Origin: Lentinula raphanica
Taxonomy: Eukaryota > Basidiomycota > Agaricomycetes > Agaricales > Omphalotaceae
Direction of reading: 5' to 3'
Length of the DNA stretch: 64,000 nucleotides
Assembly: GCA_027919835.1 (NCBI GenBank)
Contig: JANVFP010000025.1
Coordinates: 186,001 to 250,000, forward strand
Every line of letters begins with the position of its first letter. Within the stretch, counting starts at the first letter, position 1. The translations under genes and the position numbers were made by a program. Under the pieces are notes generated by a model. The model was given only the letters and a program-made list of their open reading frames with translations, had not been told where the DNA came from and searched no databases. This document shows, piece after piece, positions 20,702 through 34,276 of the stretch.

Positions 20702-22420
20702 TCTGGTCTTTTACGAGTCGTATGAGAGCGGGAGAGAGAAAGAGAGAAAGTCGGAAGTTCTCCTAGGGGTACAGTTCTCGATGCGGGCCGTTGTTGTGTT
20801 TTTTGCTCTTCTGCTGTTTTCATGATCATGCTTCCTTCCCCAGAGTCTTCCCCTCTTGCTGTCTGCTCTCAACCGCGGGTTATGATCGACGAATTCTTGT
20901 ATCACCTTAATGATCTCTTTGCTTCTCGGTCTACGAATGCCTCCCGAATTTTCATCTTTCCCGAGATATACTCAATTAAATGTACACATAGCTTTGTTTT
21001 TCCTTTTCTTTCTCTGTCTCTCTCTTGTTCCCCTTCCCCAATGTCTCTTGCTTCATCGCCGTCGCTGTTGACGTGTAGCGTAAGTGATTCCCCATCAGCT
21101 TCTTGTATGAAGTAGTGCTCTTTTTCTCTGTTTTCTTTTCTCTTCTCCCTATATGTTTTCTTACTCTTTTCATGACAAGGTACGGACGTTTTGCTTATAA
21201 ACTGTACACTTGTGTATGTAGCGGTATATATACGACTGTACGGCGTCTGGCCAAATTGAACGCTCAAAGCTACAGCAAAGATGGGGTGTTCATGTCCATG
21301 GGGAAAGGGTCTCTTTCTGACATCGATGATTCGATTATCGATACCCTTGGAAGCGCTCTTAGGAAGTACAGGGAAGTACATACTGAGATTACCTGAACAT
21401 ACACTGAAGATCGAATCAGTCCGATTCAGAGAGATCCTCTCTATTGGGCCCTTGGCCCTTGACCCCACTCACGGAGCATTGTATTCGCAGGTAACATCAT
21501 ATCCGGTTCACTCCCAAGTTCCGTGAATCCGCGTACCTTCCTTCCGTACCTGTTTGCTGTATGGAGAAAGATGTTCATGAATTCCAGTGAATTCCCCGAA
21601 TTCTCGAAGTCGAATACATACATATGTAATAGACTGAGATTCGTCCTCGACATCAGTGAGATCCGTCCTTGGCTCGATTAGGGAGTGTTGCCTATCGTGA
21701 TTCGTTGGTCCTATCGTCACTGCAAGTGATTTTCCGCGATGTTGATTCGGATGAGTTGATTTGGAAGATCATTGTGATATGGTTACAGTTTTGGAATTTT
21801 TGAGGAAGACAAAGTTGGCTGGTCTGACTGGTTCGTTCAGATGCGATGCCTACAGGGTCTATTCAGTGGATATGTCCAGAGGTTGTTATCAACGATCGAG
21901 CTCCGTGAACCCATGTTGAAGCTGCAAGACCTGCTTCCTGAGATCGAATACTTTGGAGGAGCAATCGTTAGTTATTGAACATCATCGAGAAATATCTACT
22001 ATTCAAAAGATAGATACAATATACACAAAACCTACAACATGTATAGAAGAACAAACAACAAACATAAGAATAAGTTAAGTTGGATCGTGAGGGGGCGTCT
22101 TGAGAGTTGATCATGAAGCGTGGTTGAACAGACAACAAGATGATTGAACAGATAATTGAAGGTATGGAAACAAAGATATGCAGATGCGAAGGAGATGGGG
22201 GTATAAGTAGATAGATGTTGGAAAAATTTATAAATCAACAAGAAGTAAAAGACAGATGATGATTGGAAAGCTTCCTCAACACGGATCTGTACAACGGGTC
22301 CCACAGTGAGGCAAAAACCCAGGAAGGACTTCGGGTAATAGACTCAGAAACTGGCTGGATCTAGATAGACCGTATATGATCGGAGTTCAAGGGTGGGCGG
22401 TAAGATCCGCCCTGCTACCT
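20702..22420. other. Intergenic, no gene recognised
   Basis: Convergent interval between the MADS-box gene and the methyltransferase gene. Pyrimidine-rich stretches (20980-21060) and AT-rich stretches (22000-22260) are present, with only short unconvincing frames. Confidence 0.4.
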
Positions 22421-25400
22421 TCACGAGATGTCGGCGCCTTTCCAAGCAACAAAGATTCGAAGCGACCGACTGATCCTTTGTGATGGCGGCGCAGTCGATC
22501 CAGCGGACAACGAGGCGTTTGGCTGAGGTTTCACAAAAGTCGCAGTCGAAGAGACACTCTGATGCTCTTTCGTATGTGACTTTGTTTCAGCACGAGAGGC
22601 TGGTAGGCCACTCAATATCGATGATGGATCGGTGATAGAGATAGGCGAGGCGAAGAGTGGGCTCTCTGTTTGTTGTCTGAAGGCTTGATCAGACATGAAC
22701 TTGGACTTTTTCCTCGTACGTTGCTCCGCCTCCCATTGCTGATACTTTTCACACTCTGCTTCGAACGCTTGACGCTCGGCTGAGGGAGGAGCAGGGTAAT
22801 TGGTCCAGCCGAATCGTTCCTCGAGTACAGCAGGGAGTGCCATACTGTCTTGCATATCCCTGGGGATACCATCAAAACACGTTTAGGCTGTTCAATGAGA
22901 CGATACTTACGAGTAGAACCGGCGCAACATATCATCGAAATCTTCCCTAGTCATGTCGACCAGAACTGTCTTGAGTCGCTCATCGATACTCTCCGAGACG
23001 AACGTCTTATCACGAGATGACGGGCGCAAGGGTCCGATTGACCTTGAGCGAGTCCTGTGCTTGGTTTCCTGCAGACGTCTGTTACTGCGTACCCGTTCTT
23101 GCTCCTGGTACTCGAGGACCCACTCCCACATTGTTTCCGAGCAAGCGAGAATTTCTGTCACTCTCAGAGCGAGGTGTAGATTCAGGCTTCTGATGTCAAT
23201 GTTCAGTGTAGTGTTGGGGAGTCGGAACCTTAGATCATGTACGGGTTTGTGGTTGGAAGTCCCGCGAGGCATATCAACGCCGTCTTTGATGAATCTAGGG
23301 TGAGTTGCTGCGCTGTAATCATCCTTCCCGGGTTCCAGCTGCGCTACAGAAGTAGATGTAGAAGACGAAGGTTTTGGTCGCTTTTTTGGAGAAAGTATAG
23401 ACGCCCTAGTCGAAGGCGACACTGCAGAGATCCTCAAATCATCGTAGATGATATAGGGAGACTCGCGCTTGACAATTTGTTTCATGTTTACCCAATGGCC
23501 AGTCGCATCTTCAAAATGAGATGTACGGGAAGGAGTCGGCGATCCAGTCATAGAGTAAGAGACACTAGAACTGGCCGACATGCTTCGGGTCCTCCCTCTC
23601 GCTGTATTTGAATCAATGACAGGCTGAGGACGCGGCCGAATGGCATCTCGGGCGTCCTCGTCCGGGTCTGAATCAAGCGTAGGTCTTTTGGGGGACGGTT
23701 TCACAGAGTCGGATTTAGGAGGGAATGTGAATATAACGGGTGGATGTGTTCGGAGATCTAAATGATCAGAGGATGAGAGGGGGTTATGTATAGCGGACCA
23801 AGCTGAATCTTACCTTGGAAATATAAGCCTAGAAGATTAGGCAACAACGATAGGGGCGAGAGGTTGACGAACCGCGCGGCGTTCATCTCGTTGTATATCA
23901 ACTCAAGGATTGAGTGGTCTCGAGGATTGACAGGAGACTTTGGAAGTGTCCTGAGGAGGAATGGCGCAGCTGCACCGTTGATCGTCGAATGACTATCATT
24001 CGCCTCAGTTTTGGATTCATAACTTATCTCCCCTATGACAACAGTGGAGGAACGGGGACTGTTCGAAGACAATGAATTAACACTTTGCGAAAAGCTCAGA
24101 GACGGAAGGTGTATGCTTGAATTTGTCAAGAGACCATGATTGCTCGGGGAAAGAGGTCGCTTCGGTGGTAAAAAGCTCCCAGCCAGCGCAGAATCTAGTT
24201 TTGCATAAGGGTTGAAGGAATATGGAGATGCGTTGTGGAGGTCTGTTATGGAACCGGTTGATGCAGATGGAGGATGTCGCAAGAGGGTTGACTTTGAGAG
24301 AACAGATGATGTGTCTAATTTAGAATGTGAGAGTTTTGACGGCGTGATGGTAGAATCAGTGGGATATTGTAAGTGGGAAGGAGAAGGCGTGGGATGCTCA
24401 GCATCAGCATCCGTCTGCCGGTCATTTCTACGGTCGTTTAGAACAGCATTTTCTTCACCTTCTTCATCTTCCACAATCGCACCGACTTCCAATCCCTTTC
24501 CTATGGGTCCAACAGTTGTGGACAACGACGTGCTGTATTTGGCAATCGTAGATGTCGATAGCGCAGAAGAAGCCAAGGATAGAGTAGGTAGGATTGGGCT
24601 TGCTCTAGTGGCAATCGCAGCTTGGTCCGCGGAAGATGGCACGAGAAGATCATCCTGCATTCGATTTTGATCTCCTGCAAGCGAATTCCGGCGTGAGGCA
24701 GACGAGGTAGGATCTCGGTCTGAGCCACCGTCCTCTCTTTCCGACTTGACCAAATCATTTCCGCCATCGCCTAGTCCCATCAGAACGGCATGAGCACCAA
24801 AGTCGTAATTCGTGCTTCGTCTGCGATTATCCCCTTTCGTGGGAACAGAGCGTCTCCTAGCGGATTTATCACCGATTTGGGTTTTTGCCATACCAGTGGC
24901 GGTAGAGGTGGAAGTCACTGAGCTAGAGCTTCGCGGTCTACTCCGAGTTTCTGAGCTTGACTGGAAATAGGAGGAGGAAGAAGACGAAGCGGGGGAATGC
25001 CGTTGACGTCGAACTTCCGAGTCTGAGAAGTAAGCGTTGTCCACCAATTGCGAAGTTGACTCCTCTATGACATTGCTTTTGTCATCGTCAGGGTCAACGA
25101 TGGCTCCGGGAAACAATAGATCTTCCTCTATCATTTCGAATGCAGCACCAGGCTTCATGACTCGAGATATCTCTTCAAACAGAGGATCCCATTTGTCTTC
25201 GGGGACGCCAAGACTTATGCGTTTGATATGCCTGAAGTCATTGTGAGATGGATTTTTCAAGATACGAATGGATAGGAGATGCTTACACGAAATCAAATTC
25301 TTCATTCGGGAATGGAAGACCTTCCAAACTATGTAGAAAGATAATGATGAATGTCTGATACAGAAAGAGGGGGTTGCATGGCTCACAAATTCCCTTGAAC

Positions 25401-27007
25401 CCAGGTAACTCTATGCGCCAAATCGGCTGAACCTACTTGCTGCAAATCAGGCTGGACGGGTACGATATCTAGCCCAACGAAGTGGCAGTTGCGCCAAACA
25501 CGTGCACAGTCCAAGATCCATGAGCCAGTACCTAAACACATAGTCAACCTCAAAGGCAGGGGAAAGAGAGGCTGAAAATCCGAGACTAACCACAGCCGAT
25601 ATCGAGTACTTTCGTCGGTGGAACGTCAAACACATGCCACGTCAGGCTTTCACATATCTGGTGATAGAAAAGGGTCTCCCATACATCCCTAGAAAGACCG
25701 AGCTGGTTAGTACAAGGCTACTATAGCCATAGTAATCAAGTGGAACAACTCACAAGTCTAAAACCTCCCTATCATAACTCCTCGGATACGGCACCTCTTC
25801 TTTCTTGAACGGATGATGCTTTCTACTTCCAGAGCCAACCAAGCCTCCCATACCGAACTGAATGCCAAGTCCCGAGTTTTCTCCACCATAACCACTCTTG
25901 TATGAATTCTTGGAGTTGCCAGAGTTGGTGTAGGGTCCTTTGACAACAAACTGTGCCTCGCGCGCACTGATGTTCCGTTTGAGCTCCTCCAGAATAGTGC
26001 GATCCGCTGTAGAGAACTTAAGATTGTTAGTCCTGTGATCTGCGTGATGTTCCAATGAGGATTTGGGAGAGTCAGAGTCCGATTTGGAGTGGGATTTGTG
26101 CGTTTCTGGTGCTGGGAGTGGTGGGGTTTCCGGCGTGATGGTCGTATCAGTGGATGGTTTCGATAGTACGTTATGCTTCGAAGGCAACGGTTGGCGGGAC
26201 GCGCTCACAAGGGTTGACTGACGTGCTGAACGGGAAGAGGCTAAGGGCGGTGGCGTAGTCGTGTGACTCGAACCTGCCGTATTGAACGTCGAGTGCTGAT
26301 GCCGCGGATTTGGATGAGGGGGAACACTAGGGGCATTTCTATGGGTTATTCGAGGACTGACATTGCCATTACTGGTCAGATTGGGTGACGACGAATTATT
26401 AGGTGAAGGTGAAGGTAAAGGAGGAGGAACGCCTGGGCTTGGTGCCACACGCTGTTTATGCAGCCAAGTAGTATGGGTGTTGTTGACATTGGAGGGATGT
26501 GCGTTCAAGGATGCTGGTGGTGCTTTGGTTTTGGCTTTAGCTTTTGAAGATTTATGACTCCCGGTCGACTTTCGCCGCAATAGGTAAAAATCTGAGAGAC
26601 TGATGCCTGGACCATGGCTGTTACCTCCTGAGGAAGAAGGTCTCTGTGATGAGATGAATGAGTAAAATCGTGATTGGATGTATTCGTGCTCTCCTACTCA
26701 CTGCTAGAGTCTTTGTTGGAGAAGTCGTCTCTACCTCGGAAAAAGTTTCTGGAAAAGGTTCCAGCTCCCAAGGGGTCACTTCTTCCTTTGAGCCTGTGAG
26801 AGCTCTGGCAACGGGCACGGGTTCAAAGTCAGGGTTTGTAGGCACGAGCGTCCTTGCAGGATTTCGAGGTGGCCTTCTTGGACCAACGATAGTGTTGGGA
26901 ACCTTGTGGTTATGTTCATCCAGGGTCCTGAGATGAGAGGTAATAATGGTTGTCGTTGAGCTGTTGTCCGACTGTGATCTAAGGAACAGAGGCCTGTGAA
27001 TGTCCAT
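22421..27007 (-). CDS. Very long SAM-dependent methyltransferase
   Basis: Eight-exon minus-strand model: 27007-26702, 26643-25754, 25688-25591, 25531-25387, 25328-25287, 25231-23814, 23757-22911, 22859-22421. The exons total 4185 nt, or 1394 residues. The first ~400 residues are disordered and rich in Ser/Pro/His. A class I methyltransferase core is spread over four small exons: VLDIGCGTGSWILD (motif I, about residue 425), NCHFVGLDIVPVQP (motif II acidic loop), VTWVQGNFLEGLPFPNEEFD and FVHIKRISLG (motif IV region), then FEEISRVMKPGAAFEMIEED. This arrangement matches the Methyltransf_11/25 families common in fungi. The 900-residue C-terminal tail is Ser/Thr-rich with a short ordered part (LNIDIRSLNLHLALRVTEIL, ETMWEWVLEYQEQER). 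The substrate cannot be told. Relation to LaeA-like regulators is possible but not shown. Confidence 0.8.
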
Positions 27008-27829
27008 GATAACCCTGAATTTGTAAGACGAAGGAGCGATGATTTGGATAAGTTATGAAAAATACATGTTGTTGGATGAGAATGGTGGTGGTAGTGGTTT
27101 ACAATCGTGGAAGTAAGTTGTAATTGTTTCATTGGCATAATCACACCGGGTATGTAAAAAAAGTTGCAAGTATTTCCGGCGTCTTCCCGTTTCTCTCAGT
27201 TACTGTTATCAGAACAGCTTACTTGAAAGAGTAGTAACGTCCATCAGTCTTGTCGAATACACTTTTAGCACGGCTAATCAACTACATGCCGCATAGCAAA
27301 CTCTGAGGAGAACTATTCAAATTTTTTTTCGTTCAGTCCAGAATACCCTTGACCGCAGCGAAGGATTGTCATTATCTCTTTCGTATCATTCTATCTTCTG
27401 CACATGAGCTTCACTTTTTTCATTCCGTATACCGCATCTAGATCACAAGAAGATAGAGAAGTCAAAGATTTCCCTATATTGCCTGTCCCATAAATACAGT
27501 TCTTTCATCAAACAATTCAATCCCCATCTGTTCAGAACACATTCTTCAGAATAGATACTTTCATCATGTGCAGATGCGGGAGACGACCGAGAGGGACGGG
27601 AACACAGGAACGAGACGAGAAGGCAGCTAAGAGGCAGTGGCTTTCATACAGCAGGGGGTCTGACCTCTTTTCATTTTGAGGGTCCGAACAAAAACTGACC
27701 GGAAACGAGGGAACCCAGGGGAAGTCCAGTGCATAGTAGAACCTAGTAGAACATAGATTCTCATACCTAGTATTAGGAACGGCGAGGTCGCTTTAGGGAG
27801 GCGGATAACGTCCACACTCTGATATTCAT
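27008..27829. other. Intergenic between methyltransferase and p34 genes
   Basis: Contains the methyltransferase promoter and the downstream flank of the p34 gene. AT-rich segments are seen at 27300-27500. No gene or repeat supported. Confidence 0.45.
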
Positions 27830-29727
27830 CTATCCTCGTCTGTCCAATCCATATACCAACCCAAGCGCTACCCGTGCCGCTGCTTTCTTACGCTCGTCCA
27901 TATTCTCTATCCCAGATATTTCTGCTTTCATACCCTGGATAGCGCTCACCATATGTGTCAGGTCAAAGTCCATATCATCATCAAACTCTGTATGACCCTC
28001 TTCAACGTCTAGTGATTCGAGATTTGGTAAAGACGAAGACGACGACGGTAGAGGCCCGAATATTCGTTGTGCAGTCGCTCTGATTTCGGTTTGAGAAGGA
28101 AGACCTTCATCACTGTCATCCTCGGAAATTTGATCCTCTTCGTCTTCATTCGGTTTCGAAAGTGGTGTAGGTAAAGCTTGGTCGTCAAGCATCTCACCTA
28201 GATCAGATGCACTCCCTAATGAGTGATACATTACACCAGAATGCTGGTCAGACGGCGCTAGGGAGTCAAACGAGGTATCCCCATTCGGACCAAATCCTAG
28301 GCTTTCATCGTCAAAGGGATGCACCGCGGTAAAGGAGCTATCGCCAAAAGAGGCAAAATTGGGGAAAGCCTCTTCTGATAGGGTGTCGGTATGCAATGTC
28401 GTTTTTGAGGATGACTGAGTATGAGAGGGTCCAGAAGGAGTCGAGGAATTCTCGGCAGGGGCTGAAACGAATACCGTGAAATCATCGTCGAACTTGTCTT
28501 CCTTTCCTGGGCCAGACTGCAATAATCCGCCTTCTTCAGACGTAGGAGATGTTGTCATAATACCCGTCGTTGAAGACACCGCGCGTCTCCAAGGATCATC
28601 CACATCATGAGCGTCGATTTCGGAGCTTTGATCTCTGAATCCTTCTTCTTCTTCTAACCAGCGCTGAAGTTCCTCCATCTCGTTGATCATGCGAGCCTGA
28701 TGAACAACGCGACTGACAGGGGTTTGTGAGGTTACAAGTTTGGTGTCGTTGTCGAAATCAAGGTCGATGGTATCACCCTGATCGAAAGAGTTCTGGGCCC
28801 AATCCAATAAGCCATTGTCACCGTCGCCTTCCGAGTGTGATGCATGTGATGTTTGATCTAAGCCTCTTCGTTGTATACGGGTCTGTCTTTTGGTCGAAGC
28901 TTGCATTGAGGGCCACATGATTGTACTGAGAGCATCCTGAACGCGGGGCAGAGAAGGAATGGCTATACGGGTTACATAGAAATCAGAACTTTGCGATGGC
29001 CGTGGGTGATATGCGATGAGATACACACATGCAGCTAGAACATCATATTCTTCCTGTATAGCTGAAGCAGGAATGTCGATGAACTCGAAATCTTTCGAAG
29101 ACAGATATTCATCAATCTCTCCAGAGTCTTCGAATTCTTCTTCATTCTCTTCTTCGTCTCCTTCCTCTGGAAGCTCCGAATGGTCTTCACTGGCACCGAA
29201 ATGGCTTGAGTCGATTCGTACAGCGAGGGACACTTCTGGTTCTGAGCCGTTGAGGTCTCTATCTCGACAGATACGCTGAATGTGGTGCTTGTAGGCCTAT
29301 GATGAATGCGAGATCAGCAGATACACTCGTCGTATAGCATCGCAGATACGGACATGTCCCTTTTCCCAGACGAACACAATCGCCGGTACATCCTTCAAGT
29401 GGAAAGGTGCTAAGCCCTTGACCGTTCGTGCAAAGAAGTGGACTTGTGCAGAATAATACTTGTTCGAGATGGTCCATGGAATGACTTTTTCATCCAACGT
29501 CTTCGTATCATCACCGTCAGACTGATTGGTATTGTGGTCGTTATTCTGAAGTCCATCATCAAGTCCAGATAACGTCTGCACCTCTGTGAAGACGGGGCAG
29601 ACGATGAAAATTCTATTCAAACTTTATTCTAAAGAAAGACAGACAGACGTTGAACGAAAACGAGCGCTCTGTCCAGTTGGGATGAAAGGGTGAGGATTCT
29701 GCAGGATGATGTGAGAGAGTAGTCCAT
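27830..29727 (-). CDS. Alpha/gamma-adaptin-binding protein p34 (AAGAB/Irc6 type)
   Basis: Exons 29727-29649, 29583-29354 and 29296-27830 give 591 residues. The N-terminus MDYSLTSSCRILTLSSQLDR and the continuation FVQQVQTLSGL resemble the start of p34 proteins (a Ras-like fold). Next comes the diagnostic PWTISNKYYSAQVHFFA, then APFHLKDVPAIVFVWEKGH and an acidic linker. The C-terminus carries a helical segment (LTHMVSAIQGMKAEISGIEN) ending at YGLDRRG. Known p34/AAGAB proteins are chaperones for assembly of AP-1 and AP-2 adaptor complexes in clathrin traffic, and Irc6 is the yeast relative. The first intron uses a GTCTGT donor and the second GTCCGT, both weak, but they are the only phase-compatible choices. 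The long acidic Ser-rich middle is not conserved in the family. Confidence 0.75.
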
Positions 29728-30149
29728 GCGATCCAGCGTAGAGGTAACGTCGAGACTCGAGGCTGAGTCAAACCTGAGTGTGAAGAACAATTTGATGTCG
29801 ATGGAACGAGTTCAAGATGGCCAGATCTAGAAGAATCAAGATGGCCATAGGCGAGCGCCGAGAGTCGGCTCAATAGGGTGAGAGAATTTTTGTAAGCTTG
29901 CCGAGATGCCGGAAATGCTGGCAGCCAGAAGGTCCAAGCTGGGTCCAAGTGGCAAGAGAGTCGAGACACCATAGTAATACTTTTCGCTCAAACGTCGAGC
30001 TGAAGCCCGGAGTCTTTCTCTCCTGCGAGAAAAAAATAGCAAATACTGATACATTCGAAAGCATGTTAGAGCAACCAATACATTTGACAACTGATATTTT
30101 CCCCCTTTGATCTTCTATGAGTAATCTAGCATCCCGAATCCGAAGTTTC
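29728..30149. other. Intergenic between p34 and importin genes
   Basis: 422 bp serving as the p34 promoter and the downstream flank of the importin gene. Importantly, no HEAT-like reading is visible on the minus strand here that could extend the importin C-terminus. Confidence 0.5.
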
Positions 30150-33100
30150 TTAACTATCTTCTTCGAGCTCAGTCTGGTAGCGAGTCCCGAGGTCTTTGAC
30201 GCTCGATATAGCGACCAATAGTTCAGGACCTATATTCAACATATTCAGAACCTTGGCCATTTCTTCCAACGCAAAATCTTCCATCTCCTCCAACAGCGCA
30301 AGGTCTTCTCTGTCATCATCTAGGAAACTAGACGGTCGAGCAGCTCTGCTTCGACGTTTTTGTGCAAGAGTTTGGAGCTGACGTTTGGTAGCCTGAATGA
30401 TAGCGTTGACGTAGTCTGCATTGAGAACTGAGCGTCCACCGAGTAGTTTGACGCAGTCATCGAGAGCTTTGTATAGCGAGGCGAGGAATGTTGAATCCTG
30501 CTCATCGGAGATGACGCTAATGAGCTGCTGCAAAGTCGCAGCAATCATTTGTTCTGTGAGTGTTCCTGATTGTTGGCCGCAGTGAATGAGCATAGGTAGT
30601 AACCTGGAATTTTTTTTTCAGTTTTCATAAGTGCAATTTTCTTGATTTTCTTGATAGACGCACAGAGCACATGCTTCTCGCACACCATCATGGAAATAGA
30701 ACCTCAAAGCAGGAAGGGTAATTTCCAAGCTCTGAGCTAGATACGGAGCATAACGTGCGTTCAAGGTGGAGGCGTATATCACCATGGTTTCAAACGCCTG
30801 GCATTTTTCCTCGATAGCTGCCGTCCGGATCCCGAACGTCTGGCCATCCATGTTCACCGTTTCCCATCCTTCACGGTCTTCGACCTTGTCCTCATCTTCA
30901 TCTGAGCAAAGCAAGACCCGTAAGTACGTACTTATTCGTAATTTGTTTCAGTGACGGAAGGAAACCCACCATAGACCGACACGTCAGCCTTCATACTAGC
31001 AGTCGCCAGTAGGTCGGGCATCACTGCGGGGAGTATAGGCTCAAATTCTGGTCCCATGGCTTGGCATATTTTCGCCCATGTTCCCATTAAATAGTGAGTT
31101 AACTGAGTATCTTGAGGGTCCAATGGACTTTCTGTACAGAACTGATAAGCGAAACTCTAGCTTTCAAATATCGAGGGGGAGATATGCACTTTGGATTCGT
31201 ATAAGCAACTCCACCAAGGTATTCGAATCTGGCCTGAAAACTTCCCGCCCTACAGCGATAGCTTGAAGGACGTTTGAATGTTAGAGATTCCTGGCACATT
31301 TAGATAGAGATGCTTACCTATCAATCCAGCACACTCCATTGCCTTGAGCCTCATTTTCCTATATTCTGCACCATTAGCGTTCCTCAGAACATTCAGTAAC
31401 AGCGGCATGATCGAGTGGTAGTACTGGGTAGGTTGAAACATCAAAAAAGCCATAAAGAAACAATACGGCGAATAGGCTTACTTTAGCGAACGTAGCTTCA
31501 CTCGCATCAGCGACCATTGCCAAAGTCGTGATGACCTGTTCTTGAACATATCTCCGGACCTGTGTCGGATCTGCATCAGGATTGAGGAGTTTCAACAGTC
31601 TCTGGACGATAGGATCCAGATAAGGAAGTAGTGTATCGCGTTCGACTCCCTCGCAGAAATTAATCAATGCGGCTGCTGCATGAGAATGAACACTGTGGAC
31701 CACCATGATTTAGTCTTTGATAAGTAACAAATGAAGGTATTATAACACACACCGAGGTTCTGGATCTTCAAGAGCTGGAATGAGGACTGAAAAAAGTTGC
31801 TCATGATGTTGATCTATGATCTCCTACAGCGACAGGTGAGTTCATCGAAAAGGATGAATAACTTGAAACCCGTTGCCTCTATGTCTGTACATAGCTGTCC
31901 TCTATCGAGAGCAATCAATATACGCAGGATATAGAAACTCGATAAGTATGACTTACACACACTGACAAGCTGCATACCGAACCCTCGGATGCGAGTCTTC
32001 GAACATTGGACATACAAGTCTAAACGGGCAGATCGCAAGGAGATGAGAGGCTACTCATGAACAGAATACAGAATTGACACTCACTCGACCACTCTTCCAA
32101 GTTCATGAACCATGACCTCAATGGAAATATATAAGTTGAGTGTTGTGGCGCCAGATTAAAATTATAGTTTACCTTTCCTGTGCCCTCTGCAATTGCACCA
32201 ATTGCCATGAGTCCAGCGTGACGAGAACGCCAATCGTAGTTTGCCAGCATTGATGGGATGTACTTTTCGTAAGGAAGCACCAATTAATTTGGGACCCTCA
32301 AATATTGCGGAAAGAATTGCGCATTACCTGGAAAGAAGGGGGCAAGATCGCTTTGCCACCCATCGCACAAGCCAATCTGTCCAAGCTTTGTTCATACAAC
32401 GCTGGAGCAGAATCGTTTTCTGCGGCACTAGATGTGGTGGGCTACACCATGCTTAGAGAAATCGAGTGGAGTGGTGAATTGACCATACTCACATCGTCAG
32501 CTAACCACCGCGGTAAGCCCCCAGGAGTACCGTATGGATTTTCCTCATCCAACTCTGCCATTCCTTCCAAGCAAGCGCGCACCAGCACAGCTATCCAGCC
32601 TTCCCCGACATTGACGCCTGTCACGGCCGTTTGAGACGAGTCTGTGCTCATGATTGACGCCGATTGTTACATATAAACCAGCAGATACGCACGTTTCTTG
32701 AACATACTAGGCCTGGCTTCACAAAGTGATAACATGAATTCTAACGCACTAAGCCTAAGCGACTGGCCTTCCTCTTCATCTTCAGTATCAGCAGCAGGTG
32801 ATTCCCTCGATGGGCTCCCTGTAGGAGTAGAGAAGTCACCTGTCGTCGTGTCTAGTCAGTTCTGTCAAAGATTAGAAAATCTCAAGTCGAAAAGCACCTG
32901 AATGGCTGTCTCCGCCTAGAGCTGTAGGAAAAGGCGCACGGACTGTGGGAGTTGGTCCAGGATCTGTATTCGCAAGTAACAAAGGCGGAAGGAATGTCAA
33001 TAGAGCATTGAGGTGAGGTTGGAAGAGATTTGGGTGGGCAGAACACAAGGGAGTCAGAGCGACAAGAAACGATTGGAGATGCGCTATGGGTGTTTTGTCT

Positions 33101-34276
33101 TCGGTCGACGTCAGAGAAGTTGGTACGGAGGGTTGATTGATAGATTGTGCAAGCGGTGGAAGGGTGTCCAAGATGGGATACATCAGCGAGAGGGATTGCG
33201 CCAACTGGTGAGCATCCGCATGTGATAGATAGGCAACCGACGCGAGCAGTGCTGCATATCGAACCTGATTTTGGACTCAGCAATCAGAAAGAATAGCAAA
33301 CGAGGAGCCTGTACACACATCTATACTGTGCTCATCACGAAGACCTTTTCCCAGAACACCTAGTACTGCGTCTGTCTGCAGATCCATAACCAAATTTGGA
33401 CATCCAGCGAAAACTCGATATGCGCTCTCCCTCAGACCTTCAGCCGTTACACCATTCGTGACTTCCGTAGCTTGAGTCATAGAGAATACTTGCGCTTGGA
33501 GAGCATGCCACGGCCTGCCTCGCAGCATACCCTGATTCGCGACATCCGATATCGTATCAACCGTTTTCCTTCTGACAGATGCAGAGGGTTCATGCGAGAG
33601 AGAATGAAGCAGCAATCTTTCGAGGTTCGTAAGTGCCGACGTTGACAAATGATCAAACAGCGACAGTCGAGGACCGGATAAAGGATGGTAATTTGGAGCT
33701 GGTTGTGATGTTGAGGCGGAAGCAGAAGCCGCGTTACTCAACGTAGTCGGTGTTGGGACCGGCCGAAAAAGAAGGCGACGGAGCAGAACCAAGGAGAACG
33801 AACGCATCTACAAGAACGTTGAGAATCATGACGGACGATGTAAATTAAACAAAAGAAAATCTGTGGCCACTCTTTACAGATGGTCATTTCAATTGGACGC
33901 GATCGCGAACTCGTGCGCGCACTAGGCCAAACTAAGAAATTCGCGAAATAAACTCTTCACGATGATCAGAGATATCGATGATACGGTGGCCACTGACTGT
34001 CTAGACGCCGAGCAGAAATGAGTCAAACAATGAGCCCTCACCACTTCGGTGTCTGCCACAATGGCAAATTGCGCCAGGGCTAGAAGATATAAATCCGGGG
34101 CATGAGCAAGCCGTTCGTTCACAGCCTTTTCCGCACTGTGAATTCATTCGAATGAAACTCGATGAAGCTAGTATGTACTAGACGCACTTTGAACGTATTT
34201 CATTGTCTCCCAAGACGAGATTAGACAGAATCTGGGTTAGCTCTGCAGTAATCTCTGGAGGAACGACAGACTCCAT
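30150..34276 (-). CDS. Importin-5/Kap121-type karyopherin, apparently C-terminally short
   Basis: Multi-exon minus-strand gene starting at ATG 34276 (MESVVPPEITAELTQILSNL, then RSNAEKAVNERLAHAPDLY). HEAT-repeat segments follow in the importin-beta3 order: SFSLVLLRRLLFRPVP, ANYDWRSRHAGLMAIGAIAE, SHAAAALINFCEGVERDTLL, RKMRLKAMECAGLIG, YLMGTWAKICQAMGPEFEPI, REGWETVNMDGQTFGIRTA, LPALRFYFHDGVREACA, and DREDLALLEEMEDFALEEMA. The known family imports ribosomal proteins, histones and other cargo with RanGTP. The frame ends soon after (VKDLGTRYQTELEEDS). By comparison with human IPO5 and yeast Kap121 (about 1100 residues) that point lies roughly 200-250 residues before the usual end, and the missing HEAT repeats are not found downstream. 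I estimate about 1000 residues here. The exon boundaries were not all resolved. Confidence 0.8.

Noticed and set aside
20822..21653. Several overlapping 60-190-residue frames downstream of the MADS-box gene
   Set aside because: Low-complexity translations of pyrimidine/purine-rich 3' flank on opposite strands; no motifs.
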